Positions 50,970 through 59,603 of a stretch of DNA of 64,000 bases are shown in pieces (positions within the stretch are counted from its first letter, which is position 1; the number at the start of each line of letters is the position of its first letter). Below the pieces are notes generated by a model, which worked only from the letters and a program-made list of their open reading frames with translations, was not told where the DNA came from and did not search any database. Source of the DNA: CAVRXQ01 sp963725215 (GTDB lineage Bacteria > Actinomycetota > Acidimicrobiia > Acidimicrobiales > Bog-793); assembly GCA_963725215.1 (NCBI GenBank), contig CAVRXQ010000007.1, forward strand, positions 62,001 to 126,000. Reading direction: 5' to 3'. Both the position numbers and the translations under genes were made by a program.

Positions 50970-53369
50970 ATGTCCTCGGCCGCCATCGCCGCTCGGAAAC
51001 GAGGGGACGCGGCGCGCATTCGCCGGACGACTCGCCAGGCATTGGCGGCCGAAGCAGTCCTCGGCGTCCTCTTGGTCGGTTACGCGGTGGCCACGGTCGT
51101 ACAGCACCAACTTGGCATCACTCCCCCACAGGCAAGCGGGATCACCGACGGCGTCGAGTTTCTGGCGTCTCTGCTTTGTTTCGTTCGGGCGAGCACGAAA
51201 GCCTCGGGTCGTCGGGTTTCGCTGCTCGTCGGACTGTCGATCTTGGCGTGGTGCGTCGGCGACAGCCTGAGAACGATCTTGGAGGTCCGCGGCTCAGCCG
51301 CCTCCTCCACGCTCGCCGGTGTCTCGCTCATCCGCCTCGGCTTTTACCCATTAATCCTCGTCGCTATCGCCCTGTTCACCAAGATGCGCTCGCAAAGGCT
51401 GCGCTTTCCCTCGGTGCTCGACGCGGCGATCGCCGGCCTCGGAGCTGGGGCTGTCTTTGCGCTGTTCGATCTTCGCGGCGTCATCGGTCTCGGATCCGCA
51501 AGCACCATTGCGACCCTCACGAAGGACGCCTATCCGATCGGCAACCTCGTGCTCTTCGTGCTCGTCATCGCGTTGGCAGCGATGTCGCGCCGTTGGCGGG
51601 AGCCGTCCTGGCCGCTGCTCGCCTTCGCCGCACTCGTCACCCCTCTCGGCAATCCCTTGAACCTCCTCCACGCATATCTCGGTCAAACACACGCGACGGC
51701 GGTCGCGAGTTCGACGGCGTGGCCGGTGGTCTTTGTCCTTTTGTCCCTGGCGCTGTGGGTTGAGACTCCTCCGACCTCGAATCGTCGGGGCCTCCTCGCG
51801 CCAGAGCTCGTGCTTCCGGGACTCGCCGCGGCCGCCACGCTCGCGGTCCTCCTCGCCGGCGCCGCCCGCTCCGTCGCTCCGATCCCCCTCGGACTCGCGG
51901 CAGCGGCCTTCGTCGCGTGCGGGACGCGCTTCGCCTTCGCGGTGAGACAAGCGGGCGAGCTCGTCTCAGAAGGCGACCACCAGTTGATGATCGACGAGCT
52001 CACGGGCCTCGGCAACCGCCGCTTCCTCACCCAAGTCCTCGACGCCTACTTCCGCAGCGACGGGACACCCCATTCTCGCCTGGCGTTCTTGTTCATCGAC
52101 CTCGACCACTTCAAAGAGATCAACGACTCCTTCGGTCATCCCGCGGGTGACCGGTTGCTCGGGGAGGTCGGACCGCGACTGCGCGCGTGCCTCGGCGAAT
52201 CCGACCTTCTCGTCCGTCTTGGAGGCGACGAGTTCGCCGCTGTTTTGCAAGGAGCCGACGCCAACTACGCGAAGTTTGCGGCAGGACGGATCGTGGCCAG
52301 CCTCGAAGCTCCGTTCGGTTTCGATCGGGTCAGGGCCAGCATCAGCGCGAGCATCGGGATCGCCCTCGCGCCGGCGCACGCCAAGGACAGCTCGAGTTTG
52401 ATGCGCTGCGCTGACATCGCGATGTACCGCGCGAAGACGAAGCGGGTTCCCTTCGTCGTTTATAACTCGAACTTGGACGATGACGGAGACCGTCTCCGCT
52501 TCATAGAGGAACTCAGCGAAGCAGTCGAGAAGAAGCTGTTCGAGCTGCACTATCAGCCTCAACTGAACCTTTCCGACGGCTCGGTGTCCGCCGTGGAGGC
52601 GCTGATCCGATGGAGGCATCCGAGACTCGGCTACGTGCCACCGCTGCAGTTCCTCTCCCTTGCCGAAGGCGCGGTGTTGATGCCTTCGTTGACGTCACTC
52701 GTTCTCGACGGCGCCTTGTTGCAATGCGCCCGCTGGCGAGTCGACGGCCACGAGGTGCGCGTTTCGGTCAACGTCTCGGCTTCCAACTTGCTCGAGGACG
52801 GGTTTGCGAACCTCGTGCGCGACCGCCTCAATCGCTACGAGCTCCCCCCCGAAGCGCTCGTCCTCGAGATCACCGAGACGAGCATCATTGGAAACTTCGC
52901 GAGGTCGCGCGAGGTCGTCGAACAACTTCGCTCATACGGCGTCGAAACGTCGATCGACGATTTCGGGGCGGGCTTCACTTCGCTTGCATACCTCTCCAAG
53001 CTCGCCGTGTCCGAAATGAAGCTTGACCGAACGTTCATCGTTCCTTTGGCCGAAGGCGAGCGCGATCGCACCTTGAAACTGGTGCGTTCCACGATTGAGC
53101 TCGGACACGCCCTCAACCTGAGGGTTGTCGCTGAAGGCATCGAAAACACGACCACCCTCGAGGTGCTGCGTTCGCTCGGATGCGACCTCGCACAGGGAAA
53201 CATCATCGGACCGCCTGCGCCTGCCCAGCGGATCCACTTCGATCAGTGGAACGAGCCCGAACACGAAATGAAACCAATCGCGACCCGGACCCGCGCGGTT
53301 GCGTCACGTAAGTCGCGGCTTCGAGTTGTCGAAGGCGAGTCGGGAGTCGTGGACGGATCTGCCCACTGA
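50970..53369 (+). CDS. Membrane-bound GGDEF/EAL cyclic-di-GMP protein
   Basis: About 799 residues. Eight to ten N-terminal membrane helices (to about residue 315) form a sensor of unknown type. The diguanylate cyclase domain has an intact G418-G-D-E-F422, but the inhibitory I-site reads GESD instead of RxxD. The phosphodiesterase domain keeps E543-A-L, the asparagine in VNVSASNLL, LEITET, DDFGAGFTSLAYL, KLDRTFI, AEGIEN and QGNIIGPP, so both domains could be active. The start is uncertain: ATG 50970 has only a weak ribosome binding site, and GTG 50880 would add 30 residues through the stem-loop. Confidence 0.88.
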   Translation: MSSAAIAARKRGDAARIRRTTRQALAAEAVLGVLLVGYAVATVVQHQLGITPPQASGITDGVEFLASLLCFVRASTKASGRRVSLLVGLSILAWCVGDSLRTILEVRGSAASSTLAGVSLIRLGFYPLILVAIALFTKMRSQRLRFPSVLDAAIAGLGAGAVFALFDLRGVIGLGSASTIATLTKDAYPIGNLVLFVLVIALAAMSRRWREPSWPLLAFAALVTPLGNPLNLLHAYLGQTHATAVASSTAWPVVFVLLSLALWVETPPTSNRRGLLAPELVLPGLAAAATLAVLLAGAARSVAPIPLGLAAAAFVACGTRFAFAVRQAGELVSEGDHQLMIDELTGLGNRRFLTQVLDAYFRSDGTPHSRLAFLFIDLDHFKEINDSFGHPAGDRLLGEVGPRLRACLGESDLLVRLGGDEFAAVLQGADANYAKFAAGRIVASLEAPFGFDRVRASISASIGIALAPAHAKDSSSLMRCADIAMYRAKTKRVPFVVYNSNLDDDGDRLRFIEELSEAVEKKLFELHYQPQLNLSDGSVSAVEALIRWRHPRLGYVPPLQFLSLAEGAVLMPSLTSLVLDGALLQCARWRVDGHEVRVSVNVSASNLLEDGFANLVRDRLNRYELPPEALVLEITETSIIGNFARSREVVEQLRSYGVETSIDDFGAGFTSLAYLSKLAVSEMKLDRTFIVPLAEGERDRTLKLVRSTIELGHALNLRVVAEGIENTTTLEVLRSLGCDLAQGNIIGPPAPAQRIHFDQWNEPEHEMKPIATRTRAVASRKSRLRVVEGESGVVDGSAH

Positions 53370-53500
53370 CACGAACGGTGGCGCTGGAGGGATGGACGCT
53401 CATTCCGCACCCGCCACTGGAAGGCGCCATCGATACGTCAACGATTGAACACGTTGATGCCCAGAACGCTCGCCAGCGGCTTCGCAAGAGAATGAGAGGC

Positions 53501-53528
53501 TCGGGTGCGATCGCCGAGGAGCACCCGA
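53501..53528 (+). other. Stem-loop in the leader of the cystathionine beta-synthase gene
   Basis: Inverted repeat TCGGGTGC (53501-53508) and GCACCCGA (53521-53528) with a 12-nt loop, 36 nt before the start codon. There is no T tract. It could be a terminator of the preceding gene or a leader structure; it does not match a SAM riboswitch pattern I know. Confidence 0.4.
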
Positions 53529-53564
53529 ATACGCAGATGTGCTGAACTCTCGCCCGGAGGATCC

Positions 53565-55232
53565 ATGGACGTCCTTGTCGTAGTCGGGACCGACCGCCCG
53601 CCGTCACGGCTCGAAGACCGGGCCCGTCTCGTTCGGCGCTTCGTCGACGGCGACTCACTCGACGCCCTGATCGGAGTGTTGCGGGCGCGCATACCGCGCC
53701 GCGTCGGCGTGTGCGGCCCGGTTGCCGACGCTGCGCGCGTCGCTGCGACCCTTCACCAAGCGGGATTACCAACTGAGCTGTTCACCGACGAAGCGATCCC
53801 GTCCGACTCCTCCCGTGGGCTCGACGGCGTGGACGTGCGGCGGATCTCTGATCCGGGCCCACCGATCGAAGCCGTCGAAACGCTCTTAGATCTCATCGGA
53901 AACACACCGATGCTCCGCCTTGATCGCACCGCGAAAGACCTCGAATGCACCTTCCTCGGCAAGCTCGAGTTATGCAATCCGGGCGGCTCCTCGAAAGACC
54001 GCATCGCCCTCGCGATGGTCGAGGCGGCAGAACGCGACGGGCTGCTCGTGCCCGGTTCGACAATCGTCGAACCGACGAGCGGCAACACCGGGGTCGGTCT
54101 CGCAATCGTCGCCGCGCGTCGCCGTTACAAGTGCGTCTTCGTTTGTCCGGACAAGGTCGCGCAAGACAAGATCGCGCTGTTGCGCGCGTACGGAGCCGAG
54201 GTCGTCGTCTGTCCGACGTCGGTGTCACCGGAACACCCAGACTCGTACTACTCGGTTTCGGACCGACTCGCGCGGGAGATCCCGCTCGCGTGGAAGCCCG
54301 ACCAGTACCACAACCCGAACAATCCCCTCGCGCAGTCCGAGACCGCCGGTAAAGAGATCTGGGAACAGACGCGCGGGCGGATCACGCACTTCGTTGCCGG
54401 CATCGGCACCGGCGGAACGGTGACGGGGATCGGCCGCTACCTGAAAGAGAAGAACCCGTCGGTGGTGATCGTCGGTGCGGACCCGGAAGGCTCCGTGTAC
54501 TCCGGAGGCTCGGGACGGCCCTACCTCGTCGAGGGGATCGGCGAGGACTTCTGGCCGTCCACCTACGACCCCACGGTGGTCAACCAGGTGGTAGCGGTTT
54601 CCGATGCGGAGAGCTTCGCCACGGCGCGTCGCGTGACGAAAGAAGAAGGTCTGCTCCTCGGTGGATCCGGCGGCACCGCGGTCGCCGCCGCGCTCGCCGT
54701 CGGAAGGGGTCTTCCTGCCGACGCCGTCGTCGTCGTCCTGATTCCCGATTCGGGCCGCGGATACCTTTCGAAGCTCTACAACGACGCGTGGATGGCCGAC
54801 TACGGCTTCACGACCGGGGTCGGTCGCACGATCGGAGAGGTGCTCGCCGCGCGTGATCCGTCGCTCCCAACTCTCGTTCACACCCATCCGGAAGAGACCG
54901 TCCGCCAGGCAATCGAAATCCTGCGCGAGTACGACGTCAGCCAACTTCCAGTCGTGAAACATGAACCTCCCGTCGTCCTGGCCGAAGTCGTGGGCTCGGT
55001 CACCGAGCGCAATCTGATGGACGAGGTCTTCAGCGATTCGTCGACGATCGATCGCCCCGTCGGCGAGGTGATGGGCGAGCCGCTGCCGACGATCGGGATC
55101 GGAGAACAGGTGCAGCTCGCAGTCGATCGGTTAGAGAAGGCGCCGGCGCTGCTCGTGCTCGATCGTGGACACCCGGTCGGAGTGATCACGCGATCAGACG
55201 TGCTCGCGGCGCTTGCGGGCGGACAGCGGTGA
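53565..55232 (+). CDS. cbs: Cystathionine beta-synthase with N-terminal extension and CBS pair
   Basis: PLP enzyme that condenses serine and homocysteine to cystathionine. Of 555 residues, the catalytic core starts near 105 (ETLLDLIGNTPMLRLDR) and carries the PLP lysine K144 in NPGGSSKDR, EPTSGNTGVG and GIGTGGTVTGIGRYLKE. A tandem CBS-domain module (about 425-555: VHTHPEETVRQAIEILREYDVSQLPVV, HPVGVITRSDVL) follows. Residues 1-104 are absent from the usual actinobacterial enzyme and have no recognised fold (MDVLVVVGTDRPP..., GVCGPVADAARVAATLHQAGL). ATG 53565 has GGAGG upstream. Cotranscribed with the gamma-synthase/lyase. Confidence 0.94.
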   Translation: MDVLVVVGTDRPPSRLEDRARLVRRFVDGDSLDALIGVLRARIPRRVGVCGPVADAARVAATLHQAGLPTELFTDEAIPSDSSRGLDGVDVRRISDPGPPIEAVETLLDLIGNTPMLRLDRTAKDLECTFLGKLELCNPGGSSKDRIALAMVEAAERDGLLVPGSTIVEPTSGNTGVGLAIVAARRRYKCVFVCPDKVAQDKIALLRAYGAEVVVCPTSVSPEHPDSYYSVSDRLAREIPLAWKPDQYHNPNNPLAQSETAGKEIWEQTRGRITHFVAGIGTGGTVTGIGRYLKEKNPSVVIVGADPEGSVYSGGSGRPYLVEGIGEDFWPSTYDPTVVNQVVAVSDAESFATARRVTKEEGLLLGGSGGTAVAAALAVGRGLPADAVVVVLIPDSGRGYLSKLYNDAWMADYGFTTGVGRTIGEVLAARDPSLPTLVHTHPEETVRQAIEILREYDVSQLPVVKHEPPVVLAEVVGSVTERNLMDEVFSDSSTIDRPVGEVMGEPLPTIGIGEQVQLAVDRLEKAPALLVLDRGHPVGVITRSDVLAALAGGQR

Positions 55233-55239
55233 GGTCGTG

Positions 55240-56388
55240 ATGCGGACCGAGGGCGCAAAACGGCGCGGATTCGAAACCGACGCGGTCCACGGCACGTGGC
55301 GGTCCGACCCCGACACAGGAGCGGTCAACACGCCCGTCTATTTGACCTCGACGTTCGAACAGGACGCGGTCGGATCCGACCGCGGCTACGAGTACTCCCG
55401 TACAGACAACCCTTCCCGAAGAAGCCTCGAGGCCCACCTCGCGCTGTTGGAGCGGGCGTCGTACGGCATCGCGTTCGCGAGCGGGCTCGCCGCCGAGGAC
55501 GCGATCATGCGACTGCTCGATCGCGGTGATCGTCTCGTCATGCAGACCGACAGCTACGGCGGAACGTTCCGGCTTGCCACGAAATTGCACGCAAGATCAG
55601 GGGTCGTCGTCGCGACCGGGGATGTCTCCCAACCCGAGCTCTTGGGCGAGGAGACCCGGATGGTCTGGATCGAGACGCCGACGAACCCGCTCCTCGACGT
55701 CGTCGACATCGCCGCCGTGGCGGAGGCGGCACACCGTGCCGGCGCCATCGTCGTCGTCGACAGCACGTTCGCCACCCCCTATCTCCAACAGCCGCTCGCG
55801 TTTGGAGCCGACGTCGTCGTCCACTCGACGACGAAGTACCTCGGAGGACATTCCGACGTCGTCGGCGGCTTCGTCGCCACGAACGACAAGGCCATCGCCG
55901 AACAGCTCCACTTCCTCCAGAACGCGGCGGGCGCCGTCCCATCGCCGTTCGACTGCTATCTCGTGCAACGCGGGGCGAAGACGCTCGCCGTCCGCATGGA
56001 TCGCCACTGCGAAAACGCCCTTGCCGTCGTCGAGTTGCTGCTAGCGCATCCGTCGGTCGGACGGGTGCTCCATCCGTCACTGAAGGACCATCCTGGTCAC
56101 GAGATCGCGAGACTCCAGATGCGCGCCTTTGGCGGGATGGTGAGCTTCACGCTCCTCGGGGGGGAGAAGGCGGCAACGGCGGTGTGCGAGCGCACGGAGA
56201 TCTTTACCCTCGCCGAAAGCCTCGGAGCCGTCGAAAGTCTGATCGAACATCCGGCGAGGATGACGCACGCGAGCACCGCGGGGACGACGAACGAGGTTCC
56301 GGGTGATTTGGTGCGAATCAGCGTCGGCCTCGAGTCGTCGCACGACCTCGTCGAAGACTTGCGCCAGGCCCTCGACTCGATCGCGTAA
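55240..56388 (+). CDS. metB: Cystathionine gamma-synthase/lyase (PLP)
   Basis: Cys/Met-metabolism PLP enzyme of 382 residues. The PLP lysine is K199 in VVHSTTKYLGGHSDVVGG, with YSRTDNPSRRSLEAHLALLE, FASGLAAEDAIMRLLDRGD and the C-terminal SLGAVESLIEHPARMTHAS. The family includes gamma-synthase and gamma-lyase, which sequence alone separates poorly. Pairing with cystathionine beta-synthase favours reverse transsulfuration (homocysteine to cysteine). ATG 55240 lies 7 nt after the cbs stop, with GAGGT upstream. Confidence 0.92.
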   Translation: MRTEGAKRRGFETDAVHGTWRSDPDTGAVNTPVYLTSTFEQDAVGSDRGYEYSRTDNPSRRSLEAHLALLERASYGIAFASGLAAEDAIMRLLDRGDRLVMQTDSYGGTFRLATKLHARSGVVVATGDVSQPELLGEETRMVWIETPTNPLLDVVDIAAVAEAAHRAGAIVVVDSTFATPYLQQPLAFGADVVVHSTTKYLGGHSDVVGGFVATNDKAIAEQLHFLQNAAGAVPSPFDCYLVQRGAKTLAVRMDRHCENALAVVELLLAHPSVGRVLHPSLKDHPGHEIARLQMRAFGGMVSFTLLGGEKAATAVCERTEIFTLAESLGAVESLIEHPARMTHASTAGTTNEVPGDLVRISVGLESSHDLVEDLRQALDSIA

Positions 56389-56543
56389 CTCGTCCGCCCA
56401 CCGCGCCGCGAGGCGCGGCGCGTGCGCCACTCCCGAGCTCTTATCGACCACTACCGTCTGCCACGCAGGCTCGCCGGTGCTTACTCGGTGGGGCGTCAGA
56501 TCGCTCCTCGGTGGACCACCACCAAAGCGGAGAGGACGGGACG

Positions 56544-57689
56544 GTGGATCGGTTGGCGGGACGACGTCGGACACGACGGGGAACGCGTACCGACATCCTC
56601 CCCAACCGCGCGCCCGTATTCGACGGAACGGCGACGCGAACTCACCGCTCGACGTCCCGAATGTCCTCGGCCGGCTACGCCTTCGCGGTCGGAATCATCT
56701 GTTTCGCACTATGGACCCTTTTCGATGCGCACCAACTTTTCACCTCCGCCAACGCGTCCCCTCTCGGCACGAGACGATCCGTCGCAATGTCGTTCCTAAG
56801 GCCGATCGCGCGGGTGGAGGATTTCCTGGGCTTCGACCGACTTGTCGACGGAGGCAATCGCGCGGTCGGCCGTACTGGTCCTTACGTCCCGGGAGCGGGA
56901 ACCCTCCCGACCCAGCCGCCACCAACGACGCCACCAACGACGCCACCAACGACGCCACCAACGACGGTGGCTACCCGAGGTCACAATCACAACGGCAAGC
57001 CGACGGTGACGAAGCATCCGTCACACAAATTCGTGCTCGCGCAACCAACTCGCGCCCGTCCGCTCACCATCTTGCAGATCGGGGACTCGATCGGTCTGGA
57101 CCTTGGTTACGGGCTGTCACAGGTGGTCGGAACAGACCCGCTGAGCCATGTCGACGCGGAATCCGTCGGCGATACTGGTCTCACGAACCTCGCGTACTTC
57201 AACTGGCCCGCGAACTTGAGCCGAGAGATTTCCTCGTACCACCCGCAGCTCATCGTCGTGATCCTCGGCGCGAACGACTGGCAGGGGATGCAAGTGAGCA
57301 GCGGGCCCGTCCAGCCGGGCACATCGGTGTGGATCCAGAACTACAACGCAAGAGTCGCCGAGTTGATGAGCGAAGCGACAGCAAGAGGCATTCCTGTCGT
57401 GTGGGTTGGTCTGCCGATCATGGGGAGCCCGACTTTCAGCCGCGACATGGCGACGTTGAACTCCATCTACCTGGCGCAAGCGCACCAACATCGCGGCGTG
57501 TGGTTCGTGCCGACGTGGAAGCTCTTTTCGACGTCCTCGGGTGCCTACTCGGAATACCTGTCAGTCGGTGGAAGCCTCGTCCAGGTGCGCGATCCGGACG
57601 GGGTGCACATCGACCCGCCGGCCGGGACATCTCTTCTTGGGCACTACGTCGTGCAGAAGATCGACTCGATCTGGCACATCCACGTCTGA
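56544..57689 (+). CDS. Membrane-anchored SGNH/GDSL hydrolase (DUF459-like)
   Basis: About 381 residues. A short basic cytosolic segment, one membrane helix (SAGYAFAVGIICFALWTLF) and a Pro/Thr-rich external linker precede an SGNH esterase domain. The nucleophile is S182 in LQIGDSIGLDLGYGL, the oxyanion residues lie in VILGANDWQGM, and D352-G-V-H355 completes the triad. It resembles the DUF459 group, linked elsewhere to cell-envelope deacylation or acylation. The start is uncertain between GTG 56544 (GAGAGG about 12 nt upstream) and ATG 56661, directly before the helix. An LCP cell-wall gene follows, so an envelope role is likely. Confidence 0.85.
   Translation: MDRLAGRRRTRRGTRTDILPNRAPVFDGTATRTHRSTSRMSSAGYAFAVGIICFALWTLFDAHQLFTSANASPLGTRRSVAMSFLRPIARVEDFLGFDRLVDGGNRAVGRTGPYVPGAGTLPTQPPPTTPPTTPPTTPPTTVATRGHNHNGKPTVTKHPSHKFVLAQPTRARPLTILQIGDSIGLDLGYGLSQVVGTDPLSHVDAESVGDTGLTNLAYFNWPANLSREISSYHPQLIVVILGANDWQGMQVSSGPVQPGTSVWIQNYNARVAELMSEATARGIPVVWVGLPIMGSPTFSRDMATLNSIYLAQAHQHRGVWFVPTWKLFSTSSGAYSEYLSVGGSLVQVRDPDGVHIDPPAGTSLLGHYVVQKIDSIWHIHV
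56919..56966 (+). repeat. Four tandem 12-bp repeats encoding Pro-Pro-Thr-Thr
   Basis: Four exact copies of CCACCAACGACG inside the SGNH hydrolase gene. They encode the extracellular proline/threonine linker between membrane helix and catalytic domain. The copy number may vary between strains. Confidence 0.9.
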
Positions 57690-57767
57690 CACTTCCGACG
57701 CCGCGGGCGCGGCCGCGATCTGGGCGAGTCCCGGATTCGCCGTTGGATCGCGTAGCCTCACCTGCCA

Positions 57768-59507
57768 ATGTCGGAAAATCCTCCCCTTCCACCCGTCGCG
57801 CCTTCGGTGCCGGAACCTTCGTCCGAGATCCCTTCGCAGGACGAGGGGCCACCGGATAGAGACCCGCAGGGTCCGCCGAAACCTTCCCGGGCCTCGGCGG
57901 TCCGGTCCGGTCTTCACAGCTACCGCGTCCGGCGACGCGCAAAAAAAGCGCGCCGCAGCGTGCTTCGTCGGAGGCTGACGCGGAGCGGGATCTCGATCGT
58001 CGCCTTGATCGTGGTCATCGTCGGAGCGGTCGCGGGGTACGTGATCTACCGATTTAGCCAGATCAACCGCATCCATATCGGCAATGGAATCGAGACTCCT
58101 TCGACGTTGCATCATCCGGAGAACATCCTCCTCATCGGCTCGACCGACCGTTGCGCCGCAACGAGCATCGCCGTGTTCCGAACGGAGTGCGCGCAAGGAG
58201 TGAACGGGATCAACAGCGACGTGGTGATGATCGTCCACATCGTTCCGAAAACAGAGCAACTGACGCTGCTCTCGATTCCCCGCGACACCTTCGTCCCGAA
58301 CGCCCGCTCCGGGGGCCTCTACAACAAGATCGACGCCGCGCTCGCCGACGGGCCGGGTCAGCTCATCGAGGCGATCCACCAGGACTTCGGGATCCCGATC
58401 AACCACTTCGTCGATTTGAATTTCGGGACGTTCACGAACATCGTCAATATCTTGGGCGGCGTGCGCATGTACTTCCCCGACCGTCTCTATGACGCCGAGA
58501 ACCCCCCGCTCAGCATCACCCACACGGGCTGCGTGCTTTTGAAAGGGACGGAAGCGCTGGCGCTCGTGCGGTCGCGCCACCTCTACTACTTCACAAGGGG
58601 TCAGAAACCGAATTACGCAGCAATCCGTGCCGTTACGACCCCATATGGCCCGTACTACACCGCCAACTCGGGAGGTTCATACGACGGAAGCGGTGACTTG
58701 GGTCGGATCATCCGCGTCCACGAGTTCCTGCGCGTCGTCGCCGAGGCAATCCAGCGCCGCGGAATAGGCAACCCGCTCACCGACAACGCGCTGATCGGTG
58801 CGATCGCACCCGACTTGGAGGTCGACAGCGCGCTCGGGGATCGCGAGATGGTCGACTTGGGGCTCGCCATCAAGCACGCGCACTTCGCGACCGCTCCGCA
58901 GTACACCTTGCCGATCATCGTCGATGCCCAGCCCTATCAATACAAGGACTATCCCTACGGAGACGTCGTCTTCCCTTCGCAGCCTCAGGACCAACAGACG
59001 GTCGACAAGTTCTTGGGGATCACGCCGAAGTGGAACTCGATCAGCCCATCCAAGGTCAGCGTCTCGGTCATTGACGGGACGAATTCCGCCGCCACGACGG
59101 CCTCCGTCGCCTCACAACTCCACGGACTCGGATACCAAGTCGTGCCCACGACGGCGTCTGACTATGTCGGACCGATCTCCGAGTCGAGCGTCGTGTACGC
59201 GAAGGGCCACTTGGAACAGGCAGAGCGCGTTCTTTCGTCCCTTTCGGGAACGGTGGTGATGGCCGAAGGCACACCGGCAGCCGGCGCGGATGTCAGCGTG
59301 ATCGCGGGGTCGGACCTCTCCGTCATCCACGCTTCGACGAAGGCGCTCGTGACGTCAACGTCCAAGAACGCCCGGACGGGATCGCCTCATCCTCTCGCCC
59401 AGGGAGGGTCCGGATCGACCACGACGACAAACCCGAACTTCTCCCCGCCGACATCGTCGACGTCCTCGCTTGAGCCCTGGGATCCGAGGGCGTGTCCCAC
59501 GAGGTAA
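57768..59507 (+). CDS. LytR-CpsA-Psr (LCP) family cell-wall ligase
   Basis: Attaches polymers such as arabinogalactan-like glycans to peptidoglycan from lipid carriers. It has 579 residues: a cytosolic proline-rich and basic N-terminus, one membrane helix (SGISIVALIVVIVGAVAGYVIYRF), an LCP domain (about 105-330) with NSDVVMIVHIVPKTEQLTLLSIPRDTFV, YNKIDAALADG and ALALVRSRHLYY, and a C-terminal LytR_C domain (about 415-510). The tail is Ser/Thr/Pro-rich. TAGCCT (57753-57758) ends 9 nt before the ATG. It follows the SGNH hydrolase on the same strand. Confidence 0.93.
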   Translation: MSENPPLPPVAPSVPEPSSEIPSQDEGPPDRDPQGPPKPSRASAVRSGLHSYRVRRRAKKARRSVLRRRLTRSGISIVALIVVIVGAVAGYVIYRFSQINRIHIGNGIETPSTLHHPENILLIGSTDRCAATSIAVFRTECAQGVNGINSDVVMIVHIVPKTEQLTLLSIPRDTFVPNARSGGLYNKIDAALADGPGQLIEAIHQDFGIPINHFVDLNFGTFTNIVNILGGVRMYFPDRLYDAENPPLSITHTGCVLLKGTEALALVRSRHLYYFTRGQKPNYAAIRAVTTPYGPYYTANSGGSYDGSGDLGRIIRVHEFLRVVAEAIQRRGIGNPLTDNALIGAIAPDLEVDSALGDREMVDLGLAIKHAHFATAPQYTLPIIVDAQPYQYKDYPYGDVVFPSQPQDQQTVDKFLGITPKWNSISPSKVSVSVIDGTNSAATTASVASQLHGLGYQVVPTTASDYVGPISESSVVYAKGHLEQAERVLSSLSGTVVMAEGTPAAGADVSVIAGSDLSVIHASTKALVTSTSKNARTGSPHPLAQGGSGSTTTTNPNFSPPTSSTSSLEPWDPRACPTR

Positions 59508-59603
59508 TACCGGCTAGCGAGCCCTCCGGGCCGAACGAGGCGGACTGAGAGCAGAAGAACGCGACCACGCTCTCGAGTTCTTCCAGATCAAATAGTCGCG
59601 TGT

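Noticed and set aside
50880..50970. Cyclic-di-GMP riboswitch before the GGDEF/EAL gene
   Set aside because: There is a strong hairpin, but the conserved GEMM core and paired helices are missing.
56919..56966. Possible CRISPR or mobile repeat
   Set aside because: The 12-bp units are directly adjacent without spacers, lie in frame inside a gene, and encode a Pro/Thr linker.
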